Positions 33,490 to 42,960 are shown, numbered from the stretch's first letter. The stretch is 44,723 nucleotides of DNA from an uncultured Bacteroidales bacterium (GCA_902782245.1 CACZMI010000009.1:1-44723); one strand, 5' to 3'. Notes: generated from the letters alone by a model not told the origin. Made by a program: numbers and translations.

Positions 33490-35701
33490 TTCCGCTTACA
33501 GTATTCTGTGACAGTGTGTTGTCCAGGGCATCGGACAGCAACGTACGGCTTTTATCTACCGTGAGTTCAAGCGGCAGTTTGATGATGATGCGCCTTATAT
33601 ACCTGTACTGAATCCTGGAAACGGGAGGTGCATCGGGCCCCAATACTTTATCGTCACCCAGAACCGACGCCAGTTCATTTCTCAATGACAGAGCCGTTCT
33701 GTCAACTGCATCCGGCTGTGCTCCTTTCACTGTCACCGTGATTATTCGGGTATAGGGAGGGTATCCGAACGCATAACGTTCCTCCATCTGGCTCTGATAG
33801 AAAGCTCCGTAGTCATTATTGCGAACCAGTTTCATGACAGGGGCATCGGGCTGACGGGTCTGTATTATAACTTTGCCGGGCACATCCTTGCGGCCGGCAC
33901 GCCCGGCTACCTGAGCCATCAGCTGGTATCCGCGTTCGGTTGAACGGAAATCAGGGTAACTCATCATTGAATCCGCCTGCAATATGCCCACTACGCTCAC
34001 CCTGTCAAAATCAAGTCCCTTTGACACCATCTGTGTACCTATAAGGATATCGGTGCGTCCCTCCTGGAAATCCTCCAGTATGGACTCATACCCGTTCTTG
34101 GCCGAATCAAGGTCAAGTCGTGCAATACGTGCTCCGGGAAACAGTGCGGCAACCTCCTCCTCAATCTTCTCGGTTCCGAAACCACGGCTGCGGAGTCTGT
34201 TACCCGAGCATTCGGGACAAACTGCAGGAACATGATAACTGCGTCCGCAATAGTGGCAGGTGGCGGAATTTAGGCTTTTGTGGAATGTAAGGCTCACGTC
34301 GCAGCAGTCACATTTCTGTACCCATCCGCAGTCCGGACATTCCACGGTTCCGGCATACCCGCGGCGGTTGTGGAACAGTATAACCTGCCGCCTGCTGTCA
34401 AGAGCCCGGTTGATGCTGTCAATGAGCAGGGGTGAGAACAGGCCCTGCATATATTTCTTACGTCTGAGTTCGGCAGTATCAACTATTATTATCTCCGGCA
34501 TCCTGATACCGCTGTAACGCTCGGTCAGGGTAACCAGTCCGTATTTGCCGGATACGGCGTTGCAGTAACTCTCCAAAGCCGGCGTGGCGCTGCCAAGCAG
34601 CGTCTTGGCTCCGTACATGGAAGCCAGCATTATGGCGGTGTTACGTCCGTGATAACGGGGTGAGGGATCTTCCTGCTTGAAGCTGGGTTCATGTTCCTCA
34701 TCAACTATGATGAGTCCCGGATTCTGCAGAGGCAGCAATACAGCCGACCGGGCTCCGAGAATCAGTTTATATGGATTGTCACCGGTCAGTCTGTTCCAGA
34801 CCTCAACCCTGACATTGTCCTGACAGCGCGAATGATATACACACATGTCGTTTCCGAATACTCGCTGAAGCCTGTGTTCAATCTGTGTGGTAAGGGCAAT
34901 TTCGGGCAGCAGGTAAAGGACCTGACGCCCCTTGCTAATCTGTTCTTTTATGAGATGTATGTAAATCTCGGTCTTTCCGCTGGATGTCACTCCGTGCAGC
35001 AGGCATACGTTTTTTGTTTCAAAACAGCGGTGTATCTTGTCCAGTGCCTCCTGCTGAGCCGTACTCAAGGCAGAGGGCTGACGCAGTGTGCCCCTGAATT
35101 CCGGAAGCCGGCCGGTTTCCACGTCATAGGTTTCCAGTATGCCGTTGTCCTCAAGCGCATGAAAAGAAGATGATGCCGAACCGTCCAGGAGAGCCCTTTT
35201 GGTAACAGGTCTGGTCTGTGAACCGTCTTCTTTTATCCCTGACAGTTCCAAAAAGCGTTCATACAGTTCCTTCTGCCTTCTGGCTGTCTTGCCGAACTCC
35301 GGTGCCGTGTTGCCTCCCTGCCGTACGAATACCGTTATCCGGGGCTTGAACACCTGCTCCTTTGCACCCGAATCAGGGCGGAGTCCGGCCGGCAGTGCGG
35401 CCTTGAATACGTCACCCGGAGGACAGATATAATACCTGCTCATCCATTCCATAAGTCTGAGCTGACCGGGCAGGACCGAAGGGCGGGTATCGTCCAGCAC
35501 ACTCAGAATCTCCTTTGTCTCATGCAGGGTGGGCTTTATGTCATGAGTCCTGACAATAAGGCCTGTGGTACGGCGCCCTTTACCGAAAGGAACATAAACC
35601 CTCGCTCCTGGCACTGCAAGGTGCCGGATATTGGCCGGAATGCTGTATGTGAACAGTTCATTCAGGGGAACGGGCAGTATTATGTCGGCATATTTGGCCA
35701 T
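33458..35701 (-). CDS. priA: Primosomal protein N' (replication restart helicase)
   Basis: PriA recognises stalled forks and reloads the replicative helicase. The 747-residue protein has the N-terminal DNA-binding domain, the Walker A motif GVTSSGKTE near residue 234 and the DEEH box in LIIVDEEHEPSFK near 329. A zinc-binding module follows (CPDC, CDCC, CHYC, CPEC at about 454-498), then helicase motifs VSKGLDF and QVAGRAGRK. Length is normal. It converges on and overlaps the HD phosphohydrolase gene by 32 bp. Confidence 0.97.
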   Translation of the reverse strand: MAKYADIILPVPLNELFTYSIPANIRHLAVPGARVYVPFGKGRRTTGLIVRTHDIKPTLHETKEILSVLDDTRPSVLPGQLRLMEWMSRYYICPPGDVFKAALPAGLRPDSGAKEQVFKPRITVFVRQGGNTAPEFGKTARRQKELYERFLELSGIKEDGSQTRPVTKRALLDGSASSSFHALEDNGILETYDVETGRLPEFRGTLRQPSALSTAQQEALDKIHRCFETKNVCLLHGVTSSGKTEIYIHLIKEQISKGRQVLYLLPEIALTTQIEHRLQRVFGNDMCVYHSRCQDNVRVEVWNRLTGDNPYKLILGARSAVLLPLQNPGLIIVDEEHEPSFKQEDPSPRYHGRNTAIMLASMYGAKTLLGSATPALESYCNAVSGKYGLVTLTERYSGIRMPEIIIVDTAELRRKKYMQGLFSPLLIDSINRALDSRRQVILFHNRRGYAGTVECPDCGWVQKCDCCDVSLTFHKSLNSATCHYCGRSYHVPAVCPECSGNRLRSRGFGTEKIEEEVAALFPGARIARLDLDSAKNGYESILEDFQEGRTDILIGTQMVSKGLDFDRVSVVGILQADSMMSYPDFRSTERGYQLMAQVAGRAGRKDVPGKVIIQTRQPDAPVMKLVRNNDYGAFYQSQMEERYAFGYPPYTRIITVTVKGAQPDAVDRTALSLRNELASVLGDDKVLGPDAPPVSRIQYRYIRRIIIKLPLELTVDKSRTLLSDALDNTLSQNTVSGITVSFDPDPQ

Positions 35702-35718
35702 CGGGATTGTAAAGGTAT

Positions 35719-35753
35719 AAAAAAAGACCGGCTCCCGTTTAAGGGAACCGGTC
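35719..35753 (-). terminator. Terminator of the two beta-barrel genes
   Basis: GACCGGCTCCC and GGGAACCGGTC form an 11-bp hairpin with one mismatch. On the minus strand it is followed by seven T. It ends the transcript of the two barrel genes just before priA begins. Confidence 0.85.
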
Positions 35754-35772
35754 TCAATATGTGACTCTTTTA

Positions 35773-36405
35773 TCAGAATGTCCAGGTGAGCGAGAACTGG
35801 AGTGTGCTTGACTTGAAGTCAACAGGCTCATTGTCTATTACAGCACCCGGGGTGGGGTTGTCAATAACCTTGACGGCACCCTCCTTGGATACGGGGATGT
35901 TGTAGTTGATACCGGCCTGGATGTGGTTGATCAGTTTTACGCCTGCACCTACGTTGATACTCCATGAACTCTTCTCAAGTGCAAAATCCTTAACTTCGTT
36001 TCCGTCGTTGAAAGATGTGTTAAGGTCACCGATTCTGAAATCCAACTGAGGACCGGCTGCAAAGTAAACGGATGCAAAGTTGCCGAGACCCAGTGAGTAC
36101 TTCAGTGACAGGGGGATGGAGAGTGACTGATTCTTCATGGTTGAAGTGTCAGGAAGCTCAACACCCTTCTGTGAGTAGAGAGCTGCGACATCAACGCCGA
36201 TACCTATGATAGGCACCTGAACCTCGGCCATCGGACCGAAGAAGAAACCGGTATAACTGTCCTTACTTGATGCAGACTCCTTGGAAACTGCGGTAATGTC
36301 ATTATTCACAAGGTTGAGACCTCCTCTCAGACCCCAACTGAACTGAGCTGATGCGGGGATGAATGAAAGCAGTGCGAGGCTGCAGACGATCAAAGTTCTT
36401 TTCAT
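35773..36405 (-). CDS. Outer-membrane beta-barrel protein (PorT-like) A
   Basis: The 210-residue protein has a signal peptide (MKRTLIVCSLALLSFIPASA) and then alternating amphipathic strands. These start with FSWGLRGGLNLVNND and end with STLQFSLTWTF, whose final Phe is typical of Bam-inserted barrels. It fits the OMP_b-brl_2/PorT-like family of small 8-strand barrels. Function unknown. It lies 30 bp after a paralogue of the same layout and downstream of the T9SS operon. Confidence 0.85.
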   Translation of the reverse strand: MKRTLIVCSLALLSFIPASAQFSWGLRGGLNLVNNDITAVSKESASSKDSYTGFFFGPMAEVQVPIIGIGVDVAALYSQKGVELPDTSTMKNQSLSIPLSLKYSLGLGNFASVYFAAGPQLDFRIGDLNTSFNDGNEVKDFALEKSSWSINVGAGVKLINHIQAGINYNIPVSKEGAVKVIDNPTPGAVIDNEPVDFKSSTLQFSLTWTF

Positions 36406-36435
36406 ATAAGCGGTTATTTAATAAATTATTGATTA

Positions 36436-37044
36436 TCAGAATCTCCAGCTCAGTACGAACTGTACTGTCTTGTAGTCGCCGATAAGGTCTCCCATCTTCT
36501 GGAAGTCATCGGTGTTGTCGGCAATAATCTTCCATGGAACATTGAAATTGAGCATAGCCTCCACTTTGTCAAACAGTCTCACACCGGCACCTATATTGCC
36601 TGTGGTGATGAATTTGTCGGACTCAATCTCATCGCCGTCCTCAAAGTATGTCTTCACATCACCCAGGTTCACGTTCCACTGAGGTCCGAACTGACCTATA
36701 ACACAGAGTTTCTGAAAACCTATCTTGACTCTGAGTGAAAGGGGTATCTCAAGAAATTCCTGTCTGTAGGTCTGCTCCTGTCCCAATTCGTCAAGACCTT
36801 TCATCTTGGTCTGCTGGTAAAGGAGACCGAAATCAATTCCCAAAAGTCCGCCCTCGGCTGTCAGAGCCGGGCCGATAAAGAAACCGCTGTAGTTCTCCTT
36901 ATCCTGGACGCTCTCCGTGTTGATGCGGGAAATGTCATTGCTTGTCAGGGAGAGACCGCCGCGAATATTGAATCTTGGCTGGGCTGATACACATACGGAT
37001 AGTGCTAATACAAAAAGGCAAAGGATAAATCTTGATTTTCTCAT
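36436..37044 (-). CDS. Outer-membrane beta-barrel protein (PorT-like) B
   Basis: The 202-residue paralogue of the next gene has a signal peptide ending CVSAQ, opening strand FNIRGGLSLTSNDISRINTES and closing strand TVQFVLSWRF. Both proteins share SGFFIGP after about 50 residues and a VNLGD/LNT-type middle strand, so they arose by duplication. A good promoter lies just upstream, so the pair is a separate transcript from gldN. A T9SS link is possible because PorT-type barrels take part in that system, but this is inference. Confidence 0.85.
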   Translation of the reverse strand: MRKSRFILCLFVLALSVCVSAQPRFNIRGGLSLTSNDISRINTESVQDKENYSGFFIGPALTAEGGLLGIDFGLLYQQTKMKGLDELGQEQTYRQEFLEIPLSLRVKIGFQKLCVIGQFGPQWNVNLGDVKTYFEDGDEIESDKFITTGNIGAGVRLFDKVEAMLNFNVPWKIIADNTDDFQKMGDLIGDYKTVQFVLSWRF

Positions 37045-37067
37045 ATCATTAAGGATTTAGTCGGATG

Positions 37068-37075
37068 CAAAGTTA
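37068..37075 (-). promoter_or_regulatory. -7 box for the beta-barrel pair
   Basis: On the minus strand TAACTTTG is an exact TAnnTTTG match, 24 bp before the start at 37044. ATTG lies 17 bp upstream. Confidence 0.6.
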
Positions 37076-37110
37076 GCACTTTTTAAATACAACAATACAT
37101 TAATTGCTTA

Positions 37111-38112
37111 TCAGTGAACAGAAAGCCTCTCTCCGCCCGATGAAGACTGACGGGGAGCACGGGGAGCCTTCTCCTTTTTCTCCTTAGGCTGCCTGGGCTC
37201 TTTCTGTTTCCTGTCAGATGCATTATCCTTTGCATTGTCCTGAGACTCTTCCTTTGTTTCGGCTTCACTCCAAAGACCGTTCTGGAAATCCTTCAGCTGC
37301 TTCTCAATGCGGGCTCTTTCAGCCTGAAGTTCCTCATCAGTCTCACAATAGTCCGACAGAGGAACATTTCTCAGGTTTGATGTCTTGTAGATGTCACCGT
37401 CATACTGACGCATTACAAAGTAGTCGTCCAGTGACATGTTGCTGGTGTTGTTGTAACTGCTGGTCATTACCTGAGTCTGTCCCAGATAGGGGCTTATCTC
37501 GTCATAGTTGAGCCAGAACATAGGGTATGCGGTGGGCTTGTCACCGTAACCGCCCTGCATCAGGACAGGGCAGATGGCAGTCACCTTGATCTGATAATTG
37601 GACAGTTTGTCCAGATAATGGCTCTCCTTGATGTAATACTTGCCGATGTCACGGCTGGGTATATCTATTATATACTTGCCTTTATCATCTTTCTTGTAGT
37701 CGATATAAAACTTGTCAAGCATGCTTTCCAGATCAATCTCATTGTCCGGAGTGAACAGCTCGTTACCGTCCAGACGATACTCATAAGCCCTGATCTTACC
37801 GTCCTGTATAAGACTCAGTATCAGTGTAAAGAAGTTGACACGGTCACCCAGAGGCTCCTCGGGATAATAGAGAGCGGCGTTTTTCTCCTTCTGTAGATCC
37901 AGTTCACGGTAAATGTCACGTCTCCAGGTAAGATCGGTAGGCATGGCGGTCTGTGCTGTATATTGTGAACGGGCACGCTCGGACAGTGTCACTGCCGTGG
38001 GGCTCTTCTCGGCCTCCTTCTGAGCCTGCTGTTCCTGCAGTCTGCGTGTGGGCTGTGCACCGGCGACGGTTGCCATAGCCAATGTAAGAAACAATAGAAC
38101 AATCTTTTTCAT
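37111..38112 (-). CDS. gldN: T9SS ring protein GldN/PorN
   Basis: GldN forms, with lipoprotein GldK, the periplasmic ring of the type IX secretion system. The 333-residue protein has a signal peptide (MKKIVLLFLTLAMATVAGA) and the family body, including WRRDIYRELDLQKEKNAALY and FFTLILSLIQDGKIRAYEY. The frame opens at 38151, but Met at 38112 begins the signal peptide and sits 19 bp after gldM. The last ~50 residues are a charged tail rich in Lys, Glu, Pro and Arg (KEPRQPKEKKEKAPRAPRQ), not expected in the conserved fold. It is the last gene of the porP-gldKLMN operon. Confidence 0.93.
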   Translation of the reverse strand: MKKIVLLFLTLAMATVAGAQPTRRLQEQQAQKEAEKSPTAVTLSERARSQYTAQTAMPTDLTWRRDIYRELDLQKEKNAALYYPEEPLGDRVNFFTLILSLIQDGKIRAYEYRLDGNELFTPDNEIDLESMLDKFYIDYKKDDKGKYIIDIPSRDIGKYYIKESHYLDKLSNYQIKVTAICPVLMQGGYGDKPTAYPMFWLNYDEISPYLGQTQVMTSSYNNTSNMSLDDYFVMRQYDGDIYKTSNLRNVPLSDYCETDEELQAERARIEKQLKDFQNGLWSEAETKEESQDNAKDNASDRKQKEPRQPKEKKEKAPRAPRQSSSGGERLSVH

Positions 38113-38131
38113 ATCGTTATCTCCTTTTTGA

Positions 38132-39709
38132 TCAATTAATAATAACCTCAAGGGCTGTGTTGAGCTGACGCTCTATACCGTCAGGACCGATAGCCTTGAC
38201 ACGCTGGATATAGAAACGCTTGCCTCGTCCCAGCTGGTCAAACACCCTCTTCTGTCGGTTTGAGAAACGCGTTCCGTCCGATATCTCGGGAACTGCGTTA
38301 CCGCTGTTGTCAAAGAATGTGGTCTCAAAGCTTATGACACGGAATCCTATGTTGAGCAAACCGTCGTCAATTGCGGCCACTATGCCGTCGGCAGCCTGCA
38401 GGTTTTTCTTGGAGATAGGTGTGCCGCCGCCACGGTAACGTTGCGTGTTGCCGTTCTCGTCCTTATACTCGATGAACGGGGTGGGATCTGGTAACTGACG
38501 TACGCGGAATGCATACTCTCCCATGCTCTGCTGGCGTCCCTCCTGATTGGCAGTGACGGCTATCACCACATCCTCGCCCACGCTGGTGGGTTTGCAGATG
38601 AATCCGTTGCCGCTGCGCGACAGTGTTCCTCCGCCGTTCTTGAGTCGGGCCGATATCATATTGCTGGGTACGCCGGGTACTGAAATGCTTATGGGGTTGT
38701 CATATCCCGCATAAAGCACATTCATCATAGTGGCCGATACGGTTGCCAGAGGTGATACTACCGAGTAGTTTTGTGTAAAGTCGCGGCGTATGACACCGTT
38801 GCCGGAGTTCAGTTCCATGTAACCGGAGAGGGTGTAATCACCAGTTCTGGTGGCGGGAACCTCATACCAGCCGTCCTCAGAGTCAATCCTCTTGCCGTCA
38901 ATGTAAATGGCCGGACGTGCGGTAGAATCGACTGCAGCCATTATGATGCGGGCCTTGAAGCTGTTACCCTGAACCACGTTCTGCGAAGTGGGTATCACAT
39001 ATGCGTTGATGGCGTTCACACGCAGATCGCCCACGTCGATGTTATTAACCAATGTGTGCAGAACCTCACCCTCGGCATAACGTACATCATTCTGCAGTTT
39101 GGTAAGCAGTGTAATGGCTGCTGCCACAGGCATGTTCTCATAATTGTATTCCTGCCAGTTCTTTCCCAGAGCACCTGCCTTAAGCGGAACCTCTGTGCTG
39201 AAATTGTTGCTGATGATCTCCCTCTGTGTAGGATCGGTAACCATCTCCAGAATCTTTTCACGATAGTTGTTGATGGCATCATACAACTGACCGCCCTTGC
39301 CTCGTGAGGGGTGGAGCATAACCTGTGTGGCAGCCTCCAGGTCCTCGCGGTTGTGTATGTCGTTTACATCGGCATCACGACCGTCGGCCTCAATGGCTAT
39401 GAGAAGTTTGAGTTCATCGGCAAAGTTAAAGAGCGAGTCCGATATCTGCTTTACGTAGAGTGCCTTGCTGTACCATTCACCCACCTTCTCGTGGTTGATT
39501 GAATCAGCGGCGGCAAACTCGCGGTATGCCTTATCGTTCTGGAGCGTGGCGTTGCTGGTGCTGTTGCTCAGGCTCTCCTCCACTATCTTGAAACCGTTCA
39601 GTACGTCCGATGACACATTCATGGCAAGCATCGCCAGAAGGACGATGTACATGAGGTTGATCATCTTCTGACGCGCCGATGGCGGTCTCTGTATCACTTT
39701 TCTCTTCAT
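38132..39709 (-). CDS. gldM: T9SS motor-shaft protein GldM/PorM
   Basis: GldM dimers form a long periplasmic shaft driven by the GldL ring, passing proton-motive energy to the outer-membrane part of the T9SS. The 525-residue protein begins with a short cytosolic part and one membrane helix (MINLMYIVLLAMLAMNVSSD, about 14-33). Helical and then beta-rich periplasmic domains follow. Recognised by this N-terminus, its length and its place between gldL and gldN. It starts 6 bp after gldL. Confidence 0.95.
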   Translation of the reverse strand: MKRKVIQRPPSARQKMINLMYIVLLAMLAMNVSSDVLNGFKIVEESLSNSTSNATLQNDKAYREFAAADSINHEKVGEWYSKALYVKQISDSLFNFADELKLLIAIEADGRDADVNDIHNREDLEAATQVMLHPSRGKGGQLYDAINNYREKILEMVTDPTQREIISNNFSTEVPLKAGALGKNWQEYNYENMPVAAAITLLTKLQNDVRYAEGEVLHTLVNNIDVGDLRVNAINAYVIPTSQNVVQGNSFKARIIMAAVDSTARPAIYIDGKRIDSEDGWYEVPATRTGDYTLSGYMELNSGNGVIRRDFTQNYSVVSPLATVSATMMNVLYAGYDNPISISVPGVPSNMISARLKNGGGTLSRSGNGFICKPTSVGEDVVIAVTANQEGRQQSMGEYAFRVRQLPDPTPFIEYKDENGNTQRYRGGGTPISKKNLQAADGIVAAIDDGLLNIGFRVISFETTFFDNSGNAVPEISDGTRFSNRQKRVFDQLGRGKRFYIQRVKAIGPDGIERQLNTALEVIIN

Positions 39710-39715
39710 ACCTTT

Positions 39716-40411
39716 TTACTTGGCTCCCATCTGGGAATTCACCTTCATTGCTTCAACCATACGTGCATATACTCGGTTGAGTTCCTCAATCTGGGCAACC
39801 ATCTGGCGGGTCTGCTCGTTAACCTTCTCAATGTTCTCCATCTGCGTGCTTGCAGACTTGAGGTGCATCTCATAGAAAGTGTTGATGCTTATGAGGTTGC
39901 GTGAAAGCTGCTCAATCTCCTCGGAACTCTGCTCCATTTTTTCTGAATGACGGCACATCTGCTCCATCTTGAGGGTCAGGTCATGGACACGTGCTATATA
40001 GTCCTGAGTGATGTTCTCCACACCGCCAATGTTGAGCGGGCTTGCATTCTCAGTGCTTGCAGGAACCTGGACAGGCTGCTGCTGAACACTCTGCTGAGCG
40101 CTCTGAGGAGCGGCGTTGTTTATGATGATGTTTCCACGCAGGCGCGGAGCCTCATCTTCTTCCTCCTCATCGGCCTCAGATGGAATGTACGGTCTTTCAA
40201 AACCAGAAATGAAGAACACCAGAACCTCGGTGCCCATACCAATGAACAGCATCAGGTTGGCGCCCTTTATGTGTGTCAGTTTAAAGAGAGCACCCAGTAT
40301 AACCACAGCTGCACCCCAACTGTACAGATAGTTCAGGAGGATTCTGCCCTTGGGTGAATCCAGATAGTCCTGTATACGTGTCAGAAGACCTTTTTTCTCT
40401 ATATTTTCCAT
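39716..40411 (-). CDS. gldL: T9SS motor protein GldL/PorL
   Basis: GldL pentamers with GldM dimers form the proton-driven inner-membrane motor of T9SS and gliding. The 231-residue protein has two membrane helices (about 22-41 and 50-70). Lys in the first (ALFKLTHI) and Glu in the second (GMGTEVLVFF) are the charged residues placed in the channel in studied GldL proteins. A long cytosolic coiled-coil tail follows with a Gln/Pro-rich stretch. It starts 21 bp after gldK. Confidence 0.95.
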   Translation of the reverse strand: MENIEKKGLLTRIQDYLDSPKGRILLNYLYSWGAAVVILGALFKLTHIKGANLMLFIGMGTEVLVFFISGFERPYIPSEADEEEEDEAPRLRGNIIINNAAPQSAQQSVQQQPVQVPASTENASPLNIGGVENITQDYIARVHDLTLKMEQMCRHSEKMEQSSEEIEQLSRNLISINTFYEMHLKSASTQMENIEKVNEQTRQMVAQIEELNRVYARMVEAMKVNSQMGAK

Positions 40412-40432
40412 ATCAAATGATTTTCAAAGTGA

Positions 40433-41872
40433 TTATTTGCGGCCCTTTGATGATCCGGCGGTGCCTACCTGAGTGCGTACGCAACGGAAACCTATGTATG
40501 AACGCTGCTCGTTCTGATACTCGAATGTACGCCATGAAGATTCTATGAACTTCTCGGGGTCCTTCCATGAACCGCCGCGCAGGGCCTTCTTCTTCATGTA
40601 GTAGGGATCTTCGACGGCTGCGTTGTAGTAAAGTTCCGGGTTCATGTCGTTCATTTGCAGAATGCCCGCCTCGGTGTATGTGGTCGATGTCCATTCGGCA
40701 ACATTGCCGGCCATGTCGTACAGTCCGTTTGAGTTGGGCTTGTAAGAACCTACCTTAGTGGTTATCAGGCTTCCGTCCTTGGTATAATTACCGCGTTCAG
40801 GCTTGAAATTGGCATAATAGCAACCTTCATCATCCTTTGATCCGGAAGTCTTCCAGGGATATCGGTTGTTCTCGCGTCCGCGGGCAGCGAACTCCCATTC
40901 AGCCTCTGTCGGAAGGCGGTAACGCTGCACATATTTGGCCTGGGCACCCAGACCGGCCAGCAGGAACTCCGTACGCCATGCGCAGAATGCGTTGGCCTGC
41001 TCCCAACTTACACCCACTACCGGGTAGTCGTTATAGTTGGGATGGTTGAAGTAGAGACGCATATAGGTCTCGTTGTTTGCATTGGGGAAATCATTCACCC
41101 AGCATGTAGTGTCCGGGAAAATGTTGACTATGTAGGTATTTACAAAATCATAGAGGCTGCTCAACTCACGGTTGATGGTCTTGCGTACAATGTTTCCGTT
41201 ATCATCAATGTATGCGGTATCCTTGGATATCATAACTTTCTCTACGGATGCCTCCTGATCAGTGTTGCGGAATCTGTCGTTGGGATCAAGCTGATTCTTC
41301 CTGAGTGCGGCCTGGGTGTAGTCAAACAGTTCGTAACGGTAGTTGAGCTGCTTTACGTCCAGCATCTTCTCTCCCGTGATGGGATGACGGTAGAACAGGC
41401 TTTCAATGGCTCTCTGCTGGTCCTCATTAGGCTTTTTCCATGGAATGGGCTTGCTCCAGTTAAGATGCGGTGTGACGGGCTCGCCGTACTTGTCCTCGGT
41501 AATCATGAACGACTCGTCGCCGCCGTAAGCGGGATCGGCCAGACGTGTGCGGATGATGGAATCGCGTACCCACTCTACAAACTGGCGGTACTTGGCGTTG
41601 GTAACCTCTTTCTCATCCATCCAGAATGACTCTACCGATATCTCTTTGGTGGGAGCGTTTGAACCCCACAGACTGTCATTTCCTTCTTCACCCATTTTGA
41701 GAGAACCTCTCTTGACAAGTACCATGCCGTACGGCACGGGTTCGCGCAGTGCCGTCTGTGAAGAACCGGTCACCTCACCGCCGTTACCGCCGGCATAGCC
41801 GCTGCTGGTGCAGGACAGTGTCATTGCAATAACTGCCATGAGGCCACTCAGAACAATGTTTTTCAGTTTCAT
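40433..41872 (-). CDS. gldK: T9SS ring lipoprotein GldK/PorK
   Basis: GldK is the lipoprotein that forms the outer ring with GldN under the outer membrane. The 479-residue protein has a lipoprotein signal (LMAVIAMTLSC, Cys at 21) and a formylglycine-generating-enzyme (SUMF1) fold. Visible parts are FWMDEKEVTNAKYRQFV, RLPTEAEWEFAARG, YDMAGNVAEW and RGGSWKDPEKFIESSWR. The catalytic Cys pair of true FGE enzymes, expected after RGGS, is absent, so it is structural, as known for GldK. It starts 10 bp after the porP stop. Confidence 0.95.
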   Translation of the reverse strand: MKLKNIVLSGLMAVIAMTLSCTSSGYAGGNGGEVTGSSQTALREPVPYGMVLVKRGSLKMGEEGNDSLWGSNAPTKEISVESFWMDEKEVTNAKYRQFVEWVRDSIIRTRLADPAYGGDESFMITEDKYGEPVTPHLNWSKPIPWKKPNEDQQRAIESLFYRHPITGEKMLDVKQLNYRYELFDYTQAALRKNQLDPNDRFRNTDQEASVEKVMISKDTAYIDDNGNIVRKTINRELSSLYDFVNTYIVNIFPDTTCWVNDFPNANNETYMRLYFNHPNYNDYPVVGVSWEQANAFCAWRTEFLLAGLGAQAKYVQRYRLPTEAEWEFAARGRENNRYPWKTSGSKDDEGCYYANFKPERGNYTKDGSLITTKVGSYKPNSNGLYDMAGNVAEWTSTTYTEAGILQMNDMNPELYYNAAVEDPYYMKKKALRGGSWKDPEKFIESSWRTFEYQNEQRSYIGFRCVRTQVGTAGSSKGRK

Positions 41873-41882
41873 TGTATATCAA

Positions 41883-42833
41883 TTATAAATACCTTACACT
41901 TTTATGTACGTTCTTTCCTTTCTTAAAGAGGTCCAGATCGGTCTGCCAACTTACCGTCAGGTCATGGCTGCCCTTGAGAGCTCCCACCCCGCTGGTGTAG
42001 AATTCATAGGCATAACCTATCAGAACATCCCTTACCTTGCCTCCTACCATGGCCGAAACCGATATGCCGGGACTGTAGGTGGCTCCCATGTACAACATGG
42101 TTGATTCATACTGGTAATAACCTCTTACCGACATATCCACCCTCCAGAAGTCCATATCGCTCTGTACCAGGAAGCACGGCTGTACCCATAATAACGGATT
42201 TCTGAGTCCGATATTGCATCCGCCGGTGAAATATAACGTAGGATTGATATCCATTTCTATGTTTTTTCCGTCGGTTTTACCCAATTCAACATGGGGAAAA
42301 TTGATATGTTGGGCCGATGCTCCAGCCCAGAATTCTCCTCTCACATAGAGAATACCGGCTCCCAGGTCGCCCGTAGTACCCCGTTCGTTTCCGGTAGGGA
42401 ACGCAGGATCGTTCTGAGTCTCCATCTTGAGTCTTCCTCCGTTGAATTCCTGTGACATCACGCCTCCCTGAACACCTATGTTCATCCATCCCTTACCCAT
42501 ACCTATTTTATATGCGTAGTCAATCAGGAGCCGACGGTTGGTAAACAGACCCAGGGTTTCGTTAAGCAGGGCCATTCCGAGAGAGTTTCTGTACTCGCCG
42601 AAAGGAACGGGAGTATTTGCCCCTATGAACATTGTCACGGGGGCATGGGTGTATCCTGCCATCTGCATGGAGAGTGATCCAACCACATTGGTCCTGCCGT
42701 TCCGGTTCATGGCGGCAGGGTTATAGTAGTTCTCCACCTCAAGAAAGTTGTTGAAGTGTGCATCACTCTGAGCCCTAATGTTCAGAATTACAGAAGGACA
42801 TAGTAACAATACTAAGGAAACGAGACGTTTCAT
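41883..42833 (-). CDS. porP: T9SS outer-membrane protein PorP/SprF family
   Basis: PorP/SprF-family barrels work with the T9SS ring and with export of particular substrates. The 316-residue protein has a signal peptide (MKRLVSLVLLLCPSVILNIR then AQ) and the family opening DAHFNNFLEVENYYNPAAMN. The C-terminal GYAYEFYTSGVGALKGSHDL also fits. The frame opens at 42860, but a possible -7 box there (42858-42865) would put the transcript start just after it, and only the Met at 42833 directly precedes the signal peptide. Starts at 42842 remain possible. It leads the T9SS operon and is divergent from rpsU. Confidence 0.93.
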   Translation of the reverse strand: MKRLVSLVLLLCPSVILNIRAQSDAHFNNFLEVENYYNPAAMNRNGRTNVVGSLSMQMAGYTHAPVTMFIGANTPVPFGEYRNSLGMALLNETLGLFTNRRLLIDYAYKIGMGKGWMNIGVQGGVMSQEFNGGRLKMETQNDPAFPTGNERGTTGDLGAGILYVRGEFWAGASAQHINFPHVELGKTDGKNIEMDINPTLYFTGGCNIGLRNPLLWVQPCFLVQSDMDFWRVDMSVRGYYQYESTMLYMGATYSPGISVSAMVGGKVRDVLIGYAYEFYTSGVGALKGSHDLTVSWQTDLDLFKKGKNVHKSVRYL

Positions 42834-42857
42834 AGTGTTCATCATCTTCATTAACGG

Positions 42858-42865
42858 CAAAATTT
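42858..42865 (-). promoter_or_regulatory. Weak -7 box for T9SS operon
   Basis: AAATTTTG on the minus strand has one mismatch to TAnnTTTG, 25 bp before the preferred porP start. It lies in the same 127-bp divergent region as the rpsU promoter. Confidence 0.35.
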
Positions 42866-42874
42866 CTCCATTAT

Positions 42875-42906
42875 TTTTGCTCTTGATGAAATTTTATCTA
42901 ATTTTG
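42875..42906 (+). promoter_or_regulatory. Promoter of rpsU
   Basis: TTTTG at 42875-42879 (-33) and TAATTTTG at 42899-42906 (-7) are 19 bp apart, the consensus Bacteroidetes spacing. The A-rich leader runs from about 42910 to the start at 42961. Confidence 0.75.
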
Positions 42907-42960
42907 CGCCGCTTATTCCCAAAGAAAAAGTCAGAACTAAATAAAAATAAAGAACTTAAA

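Noticed and set aside
42778-42960. N-terminal extension of S21
   Set aside because: S21 begins at MIIVPV; the upstream codons overlap porP and the rpsU promoter.
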